DNA of 6,298 bases, taken from Campylobacteraceae bacterium (GTDB lineage Bacteria > Campylobacterota > Campylobacteria > Campylobacterales > Sulfurovaceae). Location of the stretch: assembly GCA_027063105.1 (NCBI GenBank), contig JAMOSL010000194.1, positions 1-6,298 on the forward strand, read 5' to 3'. The translations under genes were made by a program, and so were the position numbers. The notes beneath the pieces are model-generated. The model ran no database searches. It was not told the origin of the DNA and saw only the letters and a list, made by a program, of their open reading frames with translations. How positions within the stretch are numbered: position 1 is the first letter of the stretch; each line of letters starts with the position of its first letter. Below, piece by piece: positions 1 to 6,274 of this stretch.

Positions 1-87
1 AGTATCAATGATACTATCATTCTTTCGAGTTATTACAATAAGAATAAAAAGTAGAACTGATATGACAATAAGCACTCTACCCTTCAT
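1..87 (-). CDS. mreC: Rod shape-determining protein MreC, N-terminal fragment (cut by window edge)
   Basis: Only the first 29 codons are present; the gene runs off the left edge. The ATG lies 5 nt past the mreB stop on the same strand. The translated start is MKGRVLIVISVLLFILIVI followed by a charged stretch (TRKND). This is a short basic N-terminus and one hydrophobic helix at about residues 5-19, then an exported region. That matches MreC, a single-pass inner-membrane protein whose periplasmic part links MreB filaments to the elongation-phase wall synthases (MreD, RodA, PBP2). The identity rests mainly on position, because mreC almost always follows mreB, and on the membrane-anchor topology. 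The fragment is too short to recognise by sequence alone. The ribosome site is weak: only a GAG within the end of mreB, 8 nt before the ATG, which suggests translation coupled to mreB. Confidence 0.8.
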   Translation of the reverse strand, partial: MKGRVLIVISVLLFILIVITRKNDSIIDT

Positions 88-92
88 TTATG

Positions 93-1127
93 CTACTCGT
101 CGTATGCTGTCTGCTGTAATAAATCAATCTCATCCAAAGCTTTGCCTGTACCTTTTGCAACAGCCAAAAGAGGTTCTTCTGCAACATACACTGGTAATTT
201 AACTAAGTCTGATAGATATTTATCAATACCTTTAATTAAAGCTCCACCACCTGTTAATACAATTCCATTTTCAACAATATCCCCTGCTAAATCTGGGGGA
301 GTCTGCTCTAAAACACTCTTTAATGCTTCGCCAATCTCTTTTAATGGCTCTTTCATCGCTTCTCTCATATCTTCACTAGTAATCTCTACTGAATTTAATG
401 TCCCCTCAACTTGGTCTCTACCTCTAACAGTAGCTACAAGCTCTTCATCTAATTTAATTGCTGTACCAATATTTATTTTTAAATCTTCAGATACTCTATC
501 TCCAACTAGAAGATTAAATCTTTTTTTAATATAATCAGTAATCGTATTATCAAATCTATCTCCAGCTACTCTAATTGATTTACTAAGAACCAATCCACCT
601 AAAGATATAACCCCAATCTCTGTTGTACCACCACCAATATCAACAACCAAGTTTCCATTTGGCTCTCTGATAGGTAGTCCTGCACCAATAGCAGCAGCCA
701 TAGGCTCTTCTATTAAGTAAACATACCTAGCTCCTGCATTCATAGCCGACTCTTTAACTGCTTTTCTTTCAACTTGAGTTAATCCATAAGGAACACATAT
801 AATAATTCTAGGACTAAAAAAACTCTTTCTATTATGTGCTTTTTCAATAAAATATCTAATCATCATCTCTGTAACATTAAAATCTGCAATAACTCCATCT
901 TTCATTGGACGAATTGCTTTAATGTTACCAGGTGTCTTACCAACCATATCTTTAGCATCTTGTCCAACAGCTAATATATGCTCTTGTCCGTGCTTATCAT
1001 ATTGAATGGCAACAACTGACGGTTCATTAATACTTATTCCCTCTCCTTTAATTAGAACTAGGGTGTTTGCTGTTCCCAAGTCTATCGCTAAATCATTAGA
1101 GAATGCTCCTATTAAATTTTTAAACAT
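93..1127 (-). CDS. mreB: Rod shape-determining protein MreB (bacterial actin)
   Basis: A full-length 344-residue MreB, of usual family length. It is an actin-fold ATPase that polymerises on the inner face of the cytoplasmic membrane and guides lateral peptidoglycan synthesis. Visible landmarks are an N-terminal amphipathic stretch (MFKNLIGAFSNDL) like the membrane-binding helix of Gram-negative MreBs, and the phosphate-1 loop DLGTANTLV (16-24). The family block LIEEPMAAAIGAGLP spans 138-152. Then come the phosphate-2 loop DIGGGTTEIGV (163-173), GDRFD (189-193), and the adenosine motif LTGGGALIKGID (291-302). All nucleotide-contact motifs are intact. The ATG start is supported by AAGGA (1133-1137) with 5-nt spacing, 10 nt after the clpX stop. 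It is the fourth gene of the fabZ-lpxA-clpX-mreB-mreC operon. A slightly extended loop near 42-50 (QYDKHGQEH) compared with E. coli MreB is unlikely to change function. Confidence 0.98.
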   Translation of the reverse strand: MFKNLIGAFSNDLAIDLGTANTLVLIKGEGISINEPSVVAIQYDKHGQEHILAVGQDAKDMVGKTPGNIKAIRPMKDGVIADFNVTEMMIRYFIEKAHNRKSFFSPRIIICVPYGLTQVERKAVKESAMNAGARYVYLIEEPMAAAIGAGLPIREPNGNLVVDIGGGTTEIGVISLGGLVLSKSIRVAGDRFDNTITDYIKKRFNLLVGDRVSEDLKINIGTAIKLDEELVATVRGRDQVEGTLNSVEITSEDMREAMKEPLKEIGEALKSVLEQTPPDLAGDIVENGIVLTGGGALIKGIDKYLSDLVKLPVYVAEEPLLAVAKGTGKALDEIDLLQQTAYDE

Positions 1128-1137
1128 TATTATCCTT

Positions 1138-2358
1138 TTAGGCAGTTTTTTTATTTTTTATATATATTGGTTTTGCTAAGTTTTTTATTACATCTGCCGT
1201 AATGATAACTTCATATCCATTAAGTTCTGGTAATTCATACATAATATCTAAAAGTATATCTTCCATAATAGAACGAAGTCCTCTTGCACCAGTTTTTCTA
1301 TCTATTGCTTTTTCTCCTATCAACTCTAAAGCTTCTTCTTCAAAAGTTAAAACAACTTCATCTATTGCAAATAATTTCTGATACTGTTTTACAATAGAAT
1401 TCTTAGGTTCTACCAAGATTTTAACCATATCTTCAACTGTTATCTCGTTAAGTGTGGCATGAACATGTAATCTTCCAATAAGTTCTGGAATCAATCCAAA
1501 AGATACAAGATCGCCAGACTCTACGAGATGAAGCATATTTTCTTCTTCTTTCTTGCTTCTTTTATCTTGTCCAAATCCCATCATATTTTCACCTAATCTT
1601 CTTTTAATAATATCACTAAGACCGTCAAATGCTCCACCACAAATAAATAATATATTAGCTGTGTCAATCTGAATAAAATCTTGATTTGGATGTTTTCGTC
1701 CACCTTTTGGTGGTATATTAACAACTGAACCCTCTATAATTTTTAATAATGCTTGTTGAACACCTTCACCAGAAACATCTCTTGTAATAGAACGATTTTC
1801 ACCCATTCTAGCAACTTTATCAACTTCATCAATAAATACAATACCTTGTTCTGCTCTCGCTACATCACCATCTGCTGATTGAAGAAGTTTTGTAAGAATA
1901 TTTTCTACATCTTCTCCAACATATCCAGCTTCAGTTAAATTAGTTGCATCTGTAATTGCAATTGGAACATCCAAAAATCTAGCAATTGTTTGAGCTAAAA
2001 GAGTCTTACCGCTCCCTGTAGGTCCAACTAATAATATATTTGATTTATCAATTTTTGTATCATCTTCATCAGGAATATCTTTAAAAATTCTTTTATAATG
2101 ATTATATACAGCAACACTAAGAGTTTTTTTAGCTTGACTTTGACCAATCACATAATCATCTAGTATACTCTTTATCTCTTTAGGAAAAAGAAGATTTTCA
2201 TTATACTCTACAGGAGTCTCTGAAACATCTTCATCACCAAATAATATTTTATATGCTGATACTACACAATTAGAGCAGATATAAGCCTCTGCACCTGCTA
2301 TTATAGGATTATCATCACTCTCTGATTCTGTACAAAAATCACATACTTTTTTAGACAT
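1138..2358 (-). CDS. clpX: ATP-dependent Clp protease ATP-binding subunit ClpX
   Basis: A complete 406-residue ClpX, the hexameric AAA+ unfoldase that feeds tagged or damaged proteins into the ClpP peptidase in the cytoplasm. The N-terminal zinc-binding domain has C6, C9, C28 and C31 (CxxC-x18-CxxC, as in E. coli). Further motifs are Walker A GPTGSGKT (112-119), the pore-1 loop GYVG (145-148), Walker B IVFIDEVD (173-180; D177, E178), the RKH pore loop (221-223), a candidate arginine finger R296, and sensor 2 GARGLR (357-362, R359). The ClpP-docking tripeptide, IGF in E. coli, is MGF here (260-262). A His (298) sits where ClpX normally has Pro in GRLPV. The start overlaps the lpxA end by 8 nt and has AAAGGA (2365-2370) 6 nt upstream of the ATG, so translation is probably coupled to lpxA. 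HslU and ClpA are excluded by the zinc finger and the single AAA+ module. Confidence 0.98.
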   Translation of the reverse strand: MSKKVCDFCTESESDDNPIIAGAEAYICSNCVVSAYKILFGDEDVSETPVEYNENLLFPKEIKSILDDYVIGQSQAKKTLSVAVYNHYKRIFKDIPDEDDTKIDKSNILLVGPTGSGKTLLAQTIARFLDVPIAITDATNLTEAGYVGEDVENILTKLLQSADGDVARAEQGIVFIDEVDKVARMGENRSITRDVSGEGVQQALLKIIEGSVVNIPPKGGRKHPNQDFIQIDTANILFICGGAFDGLSDIIKRRLGENMMGFGQDKRSKKEEENMLHLVESGDLVSFGLIPELIGRLHVHATLNEITVEDMVKILVEPKNSIVKQYQKLFAIDEVVLTFEEEALELIGEKAIDRKTGARGLRSIMEDILLDIMYELPELNGYEVIITADVIKNLAKPIYIKNKKTA

Positions 2359-3142
2359 TGTTTTTCCTTTGATAGGGAATACCCCGTTTAGAATTTTTAA
2401 TAAATTTACTTATTTTTATAACTTCAAGATTATTATTACTTTTGATTAAATTATCAACTACATCTTTAATAGAATTTCCATTTTCAAAAAGTTCCCTATA
2501 TGCCTTTTTAAGAATATCTATACTATCTCTTGAAATATTTCTTCTTAATCCAGTTAAATTAAGACCTCTAAGAATAGCTCTATTACCTTCAGCCATACAG
2601 AATGGTGGTAAATCTTGTGTTAAAGCACTAGCTCCTGCTAACATTGAATAATCTCCAAGTTTCACAAATTGATGAATAGCACTCATTGCACCAATCATAA
2701 CAAAATCACCAATTTCAATATGTCCACCTAAATTTGTGGCATTTGCGATAATACATCTATTTCCAATTTGTATGTCATGACCAATATGAACATATCCCAT
2801 CAAAAGATTATTATTACCTATTCTTGTAATAGAACCTCCACCAATAGTTCCTGTATTAATAAATGCAAACTCTCTTATAGTATTATTATCCCCTATAATT
2901 AGTTTTACATCTCCACCATCAAATTTAAGGTCTTGAGGAATTGAACCAATAACACAATGTGAAAATATTCTATTATTTTCTCCAATAATTGTATCACCTT
3001 CGATCAATGTATGAGATAATATTGTTGTATTGTCACCTATTATAACCTTTGATCCAATGTAACTAAAAGCACCTATTGAAATATTATTACCAATAATAGC
3101 ACCATCCTCTATAATAGCAGTTGGATGAATATTCTGTTTCAT
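2351..3142 (-). CDS. lpxA: Acyl-ACP--UDP-N-acetylglucosamine O-acyltransferase LpxA (lipid A biosynthesis, step 1)
   Basis: With the ATG at 3142 the protein is 263 residues (E. coli LpxA is 262) and begins MKQNIHPTAII, the usual LpxA opening. It moves the 3-hydroxyacyl chain of (R)-3-hydroxyacyl-ACP onto the 3-position of UDP-GlcNAc, or of its 3-amino analogue in some Campylobacterota, in the cytoplasm. The N-terminal two-thirds are hexapeptide repeats of the left-handed beta-helix (IIGxN, IGDNxT pattern). The catalytic His is H122 (GHD, E. coli H125), with H119, H141 and H157 matching E. coli H122, H144 and H160. The helical C-terminal domain contains GLRR (198-201). G170 aligns with the E. 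coli hydrocarbon-ruler G173. The frame extends upstream to a TTG at 3169, but that start overlaps the fabZ stop, adds nine residues outside the family and has no ribosome site. The chosen ATG also lacks a clear Shine-Dalgarno, so coupling to fabZ (16-nt gap) is likely. Confidence 0.96.
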   Translation of the reverse strand: MKQNIHPTAIIEDGAIIGNNISIGAFSYIGSKVIIGDNTTILSHTLIEGDTIIGENNRIFSHCVIGSIPQDLKFDGGDVKLIIGDNNTIREFAFINTGTIGGGSITRIGNNNLLMGYVHIGHDIQIGNRCIIANATNLGGHIEIGDFVMIGAMSAIHQFVKLGDYSMLAGASALTQDLPPFCMAEGNRAILRGLNLTGLRRNISRDSIDILKKAYRELFENGNSIKDVVDNLIKSNNNLEVIKISKFIKNSKRGIPYQRKNNV

Positions 3143-3158
3143 TATTTTAGATCTATTC

Positions 3159-3608
3159 TTATTTATCAACTATCATAGCTTTAAGTTCTGCTTGTGCAAC
3201 AACTTTACCATCAACCAACGCTTTAGCATTAAACTGCCAAACAGCACCTCTCCGTTTAGATACAGATATATTATAAATTAATTGATCACCAGGAGTTACA
3301 GGAGCTCTAAATTTCGCTTTATCTATACTCATAAAATAGACAACCTTATTCTCTGCATCCTCTTGCTCTTCGATACTTAGACTTTTGAATGCCAACACTC
3401 CACCAACTTGTGCCATACCTTCTATAATCATAACACCTGGAAAAATTGGGTGGTCTGGAAAATGTCCCTGAAATACTGGTTCAGAGATAGATACATTTTT
3501 ATAACCAACAATTGATTTACCCTCTTCTAGTTCAGTAATTCTATCCACAAGAAGAAAAGGATAACGATGAGGTAGGATTTTTTGTATGTCAACAACATTA
3601 TATAGCAA
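3159..3608 (-). CDS. fabZ: 3-hydroxyacyl-[acyl-carrier-protein] dehydratase FabZ
   Basis: A 149-residue hot-dog-fold dehydratase that removes water from (R)-3-hydroxyacyl-ACP to give trans-2-enoyl-ACP in type II fatty acid synthesis. The family hallmark ILPHRYPFLLVDRI is at 11-24. The active-site helix GHFPDHPIFPGVMIIEGMAQ spans 48-67, with catalytic H49 and E63 at the same numbers as in well-studied FabZ proteins. FabA is excluded by length and by Glu rather than Asp at 63. The start is TTG: no in-frame ATG precedes the conserved block, and AAAGG lies 6 nt upstream. It is the first gene of the minus-strand operon, followed 16 nt later by lpxA. FabZ consumes the same 3-hydroxyacyl-ACP that LpxA uses, so the pair marks the branch between phospholipid and lipid A synthesis. 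A candidate extended -10 promoter lies at 3671-3679. Confidence 0.97.
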   Translation of the reverse strand: MLYNVVDIQKILPHRYPFLLVDRITELEEGKSIVGYKNVSISEPVFQGHFPDHPIFPGVMIIEGMAQVGGVLAFKSLSIEEQEDAENKVVYFMSIDKAKFRAPVTPGDQLIYNISVSKRRGAVWQFNAKALVDGKVVAQAELKAMIVDK

Positions 3609-3614
3609 GATAAA

Positions 3615-3619
3615 CCTTT
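3615..3619 (-). promoter_or_regulatory. Ribosome binding site that fixes the TTG start of fabZ
   Basis: On the minus strand the bases read AAAGG, then TTTATC, then TTG. The Shine-Dalgarno with a 6-nt spacer, and the lack of any in-frame ATG before the conserved FabZ block, decide for the TTG at 3608. Confidence 0.7.
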
Positions 3620-3670
3620 ATAAGAAAATTTTGATATATTATCTAAATAATAGTTAAATATGAATTATTA

Positions 3671-3679
3671 ATTTTATCA
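3671..3679 (-). promoter_or_regulatory. Candidate extended -10 promoter of the fabZ-lpxA-clpX-mreBC operon
   Basis: The minus strand reads TGATAAAAT, that is TGn followed by TAAAAT, five of six matches to the sigma-70 -10 consensus. Transcription would start near 3664, giving a leader of about 55 nt before the fabZ TTG. No convincing -35 box lies 16-18 bp upstream. This fits the known tendency of Campylobacterota housekeeping promoters to rely on an extended -10 with an A+T-rich upstream region. A rival -10, GATAAT at 3638-3643, lacks the TG extension. Prediction by eye only. Confidence 0.4.
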
Positions 3680-3683
3680 CCAT

Positions 3684-3714
3684 TTAGTTACAGTTCTATG
3701 CATAAAGTAACAAA
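3684..3714. repeat. Imperfect inverted repeat between the divergent promoters
   Basis: TTAGTTAC (3684-3691) and GTAACAAA (3707-3714) pair at 7 of 8 positions, with GTTAC/GTAAC perfect, around a 15-bp spacer. The spacer contains the 8-bp palindrome TATGCATA (3697-3704), whose centre is offset by 1.5 bp from that of the outer arms. The repeat lies just upstream of the candidate fabZ -10 and about 50 bp from the candidate mdh -10, where an operator or activator site could sit. In such A+T-rich DNA it may also be chance. Confidence 0.3.
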
Positions 3715-3759
3715 CCAATTATAAAAAGTATTATCATAGCCAAATAAATTAGTTAAAAA

Positions 3760-3768
3760 TGATACAAT
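3760..3768 (+). promoter_or_regulatory. Candidate extended -10 promoter of mdh
   Basis: TGATACAAT is TGn followed by TACAAT (five of six to consensus), the same form as the candidate promoter facing the other way for fabZ. It predicts a start near 3775 and a leader of about 30 nt that keeps the mdh ribosome site AAGGA (3792-3796). No good -35 is present. A perfect TATAAT at 3782-3787 lies closer to the gene but would start transcription inside the ribosome site, so it is less likely. Confidence 0.4.
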
Positions 3769-3804
3769 CCTTGAATTAAAATATAATCAAAAAGGAATAA
3801 GAAT

Positions 3805-4749
3805 ATGGTTGGTAGAAAAGTAGGAATTGTTGGAGCTGGATTTGTTGGTGCAACTACTGCATATAGCCTAACAGTGCATGGAACTTGTCATGAAGTAATT
3901 TTATATGATATTGCAACAGATATAGCATTAGGAAAAGCTATTGATATAGGACAGTCTACTAGCTACTCTCCACAAGGAACAATAGTAACTCCTGCAAAAG
4001 ATGCAAGTGATTTAAAGAATTGTGATATTATTGTAATAACTGCTGGTGTTCCACGAAAAGACGGAATGACAAGAGAAGATCTATTAATAATTAATGCAAA
4101 CATCATGAAAGATGTAGTTGGAAATATTAAGAAATATTCGCCAAATGCTATAATATTATGTGTAGCAAATCCATTGGATATTATGACCTACCTAATACAT
4201 AAAATGACTGGTTGGAAAAGAAATAGAATTATCGGAATGGCAGGTGCATTAGATAGTGCAAGAATGGCATATCAAATACATAAAAAAGTAGGCTATGGTT
4301 CAGGACAAATTAAAGCTATTGTAATTGGAGACCATGGACAAAATATGATACCTTTACCTGAAATATCAACAGTTGGTGGAATACCTTTAAATCAAATTAT
4401 AAGCAAAACTGATATGAAAGAGATTATAGAAAAAACTAAAGAGGGTGGTGCTGAAATAGTAAAACACTTAGGAACTTCTGCATATTATGCACCAGGTAGA
4501 GCAGTAGCTATAATGGTCGAAGCTATATTAGATGATAGTAGAATAGTTATGCCATCATCTGTAATATTAGATGGAGAATATGGTCAGAAAAATATAGCTG
4601 TAGGTGTACCTGTAGTATTAGGTGCAAAAGGTGTTCAAAATATTATAGAACTAGAATTTGACAAAGAGATTCAAGAAAAATTCAACAAATCAATAATATC
4701 CATTCAAGAGGGGATTGATATACTAAAGAATAATAACTTCTTTGAGTAG
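3805..4749 (+). CDS. mdh: Malate dehydrogenase, NAD-dependent, lactate/malate dehydrogenase family
   Basis: A 314-residue LDH-like malate dehydrogenase that interconverts malate and oxaloacetate in the cytoplasm. The Rossmann loop is GAGFVG (10-15). D35 ends the second strand and favours NAD over NADP. The substrate-specificity loop is GVPRKDGMTR (81-90): R84 occupies LDH position 102, where Arg indicates malate and Gln would indicate lactate, and R90 is the second substrate arginine. N122 (ANP), the catalytic relay D150 with R153 (ALDSAR), and catalytic H177 (GDHG) are present, so the active site is complete. The ATG has AAGGA 8 nt upstream. The gene is transcribed away from fabZ and is separated by 100 bp from hldE, so it may be monocistronic. 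In Campylobacterota this enzyme serves either the oxidative or the reductive TCA cycle; the window does not show which. Confidence 0.95.
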   Translation: MVGRKVGIVGAGFVGATTAYSLTVHGTCHEVILYDIATDIALGKAIDIGQSTSYSPQGTIVTPAKDASDLKNCDIIVITAGVPRKDGMTREDLLIINANIMKDVVGNIKKYSPNAIILCVANPLDIMTYLIHKMTGWKRNRIIGMAGALDSARMAYQIHKKVGYGSGQIKAIVIGDHGQNMIPLPEISTVGGIPLNQIISKTDMKEIIEKTKEGGAEIVKHLGTSAYYAPGRAVAIMVEAILDDSRIVMPSSVILDGEYGQKNIAVGVPVVLGAKGVQNIIELEFDKEIQEKFNKSIISIQEGIDILKNNNFFE

Positions 4750-4783
4750 TTATAAAAAGAGAATTATCCTAATATTTTTTAAC

Positions 4784-4817
4784 ACTAAAATAAGTTCTAT
4801 CTGTTACTTATTTTAGT
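4784..4817. repeat. Perfect 12-bp inverted repeat upstream of hldE
   Basis: ACTAAAATAAGT (4784-4795) is the exact reverse complement of ACTTATTTTAGT (4806-4817), separated by the 10-nt loop TCTATCTGTT. It is the strongest dyad I saw between genes. The stem has only two G:C pairs and no T-run follows on either strand, so it is a poor intrinsic terminator. Its right end touches the candidate hldE -10, so an operator is a reasonable alternative. A weak terminator for mdh remains possible. Confidence 0.6.
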
Positions 4818-4822
4818 ACAAT
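4817..4822 (+). promoter_or_regulatory. Candidate -10 element for hldE
   Basis: TACAAT matches the sigma-70 -10 at five of six positions. It would start transcription near 4829, leaving a leader of about 20 nt with the ribosome site AAGG (4840-4843) intact. There is no TG extension and no clear -35; the position of a -35 would fall in and beside the left arm of the dyad. Read-through from mdh could serve instead. Confidence 0.3.
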
Positions 4823-4849
4823 ATTAGATATTAATACCTAAGGTAAAAA

Positions 4850-6274
4850 ATGACTATATTTAAAGATAAAAATCCGAAAATTTTACTAGTTGGAGATTTA
4901 ATGATTGACCACTATCTTTGGGGTAACTGCGAGAGAATATCCCCTGAAGCACCTGTGGCAATAGTCGATATAGAAAAAGAGAGTTCTGTTCTTGGGGGAG
5001 CTGGAAATGTAGCTAATAATCTTTATGCCTTAGGTGCAGAAGTTGATATTCTAAGCGTTATTGGTGATGATAAAAATGCAAATAAACTAAAAAAGATGTT
5101 AAAAAAAATTAATATTAATATTAATAATTTAATAGTAGAAAAGAATAGAAAGACTTCTAGGAAAAATCGTATAATTGCATCAAATCAACATATTATTAGA
5201 TATGATAAAGAGAGCAAAGAGAATATATCTAAAGATGCCGAATTAAAATTAATAGAGATTTTTAAATCAAAAATAGAATTTTATGACATAGTAATATTAT
5301 CGGATTATGGAAAAGGTCTATTAACAGAAAATTTAACCCAAAGTCTAATATCCGTTGGAAATGAAGCAAATATAAAAGTTTTAGTTGACCCTAAAGGATT
5401 TGAATATGAAAAATATAAAAATGCTTATCTTCTAACTCCAAATAAAAAAGAGGCTATAAACGCAACGAATATTCAAATAGAAGATAAAATATCCTTAGAA
5501 AAAGCAATTAGGAAATTAAAAAAAGATTATAATTTAAATATTTCTCTAGTTACACTAAGCGAAGATGGAATTGCAATTTATGATGAAAATTTGAGAATTA
5601 AACCAACAGTGGCTAAAGAGGTATATGATGTGACAGGAGCTGGGGATACAGTTATTGCTTCTATAGCTTTTGCTTTAGCTTGTGGATATGATATTGATAA
5701 AGCTGTTGAATTTTCAAATTTATCAGCTGGTGTAGTAGTCGGTAAAATTGGTTCTGCAACAGCTACTTTAAATGAAATTATCGCTTATGAATCAAGTATT
5801 AATAAATCAAATAGTTATTCTCATATTAAAACTATAGAAGAGATAAAAAAGCTAAGTATTGAACTAAAAAATATAGGTAAAAGAATTGTATTTACAAATG
5901 GTTGCTTTGATATTCTACATATAGGTCATATAAAATATTTAGAAGAAGCAAAAAGTTATGGTGATGTACTTATACTAGGTCTAAATAGTGATAATAGTGT
6001 TCGTAGACTAAAAGGAGATAGTCGACCAATAAATTCGGAAGATGATAGAGCATATATTTTAGCATCTTTAGAGGCTGTAGATTATGTTGTAAAGTTTAGT
6101 GATGATACTCCCTATGAACTTATTAAAAGTATAGCTCCACATATTTTAGTTAAAGGTGGAGACTATAAAGGTAAAGATGTTATCGGTCAGGATATAGCTG
6201 ATGAATTAAGGTTAGTTACATTTATTGATGGTAAAAGTACAACCAAAACTATAGAGAAAATAAAAAATAAATAG
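4850..6274 (+). CDS. hldE: Bifunctional heptose 7-phosphate kinase / heptose 1-phosphate adenylyltransferase HldE
   Basis: At 474 residues (E. coli HldE is 477), this is the fused two-domain enzyme of ADP-heptose synthesis for the LPS inner core, acting in the cytoplasm. The kinase domain (about 1-315, PfkB/ribokinase fold) phosphorylates D-glycero-beta-D-manno-heptose 7-phosphate at C1. It shows the HldE-type opening GDLMID with RISPEAPVAIV (29-39), the PfkB block GGAGNVANN (49-57), and DVTGAGDT (260-267) with catalytic base D266. The adenylyltransferase domain (about 345-474) shows FTNGCFDILHIGH (348-360) with the HxGH signature at 357-360, then KGGDY (435-439) and STTKTIEKI (463-471). The ATG has AAGG 6 nt upstream. 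A run of eight A and a TTAATA x3 repeat lie in the kinase half. GmhA, GmhB and HldD, which complete the pathway, are not in the window. Confidence 0.97.
   Translation: MTIFKDKNPKILLVGDLMIDHYLWGNCERISPEAPVAIVDIEKESSVLGGAGNVANNLYALGAEVDILSVIGDDKNANKLKKMLKKINININNLIVEKNRKTSRKNRIIASNQHIIRYDKESKENISKDAELKLIEIFKSKIEFYDIVILSDYGKGLLTENLTQSLISVGNEANIKVLVDPKGFEYEKYKNAYLLTPNKKEAINATNIQIEDKISLEKAIRKLKKDYNLNISLVTLSEDGIAIYDENLRIKPTVAKEVYDVTGAGDTVIASIAFALACGYDIDKAVEFSNLSAGVVVGKIGSATATLNEIIAYESSINKSNSYSHIKTIEEIKKLSIELKNIGKRIVFTNGCFDILHIGHIKYLEEAKSYGDVLILGLNSDNSVRRLKGDSRPINSEDDRAYILASLEAVDYVVKFSDDTPYELIKSIAPHILVKGGDYKGKDVIGQDIADELRLVTFIDGKSTTKTIEKIKNK
5101..5126 (+). repeat. A8 tract followed by a threefold TTAATA repeat inside hldE
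   Basis: Eight A (5101-5108) are followed directly by three perfect copies of TTAATA (5109-5126), which encode Ile-Asn three times (about residues 88-93). Gain or loss of a hexamer would keep the frame; slippage in the A tract would break it. The segment falls in a variable surface part of the kinase domain. Confidence 0.7.

Noticed and set aside
8..202. A 64-codon plus-strand open frame over the mreB/mreC junction
   Set aside because: It overlaps two well-supported genes on the other strand and its protein resembles nothing known.
142..534. A 130-codon plus-strand open frame inside mreB
   Set aside because: It lies opposite intact, highly conserved MreB coding sequence, has no recognisable domain and no ribosome site; it is a shadow of mreB.
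2442..2651. A 69-codon plus-strand open frame inside lpxA
   Set aside because: It is antisense to the conserved C-terminal half of LpxA and has no independent support.
3782..3787. Perfect TATAAT as the mdh promoter
   Set aside because: Transcription would begin at about 3794, inside the AAGGA ribosome site, and there is no TG extension. TGATACAAT at 3760-3768 is better placed.
4784..4817. Dyad as a classic rho-independent terminator of mdh
   Set aside because: The stem has only two G:C pairs and ACAATATTAG follows instead of a T-run. Kept only as a possible weak terminator.
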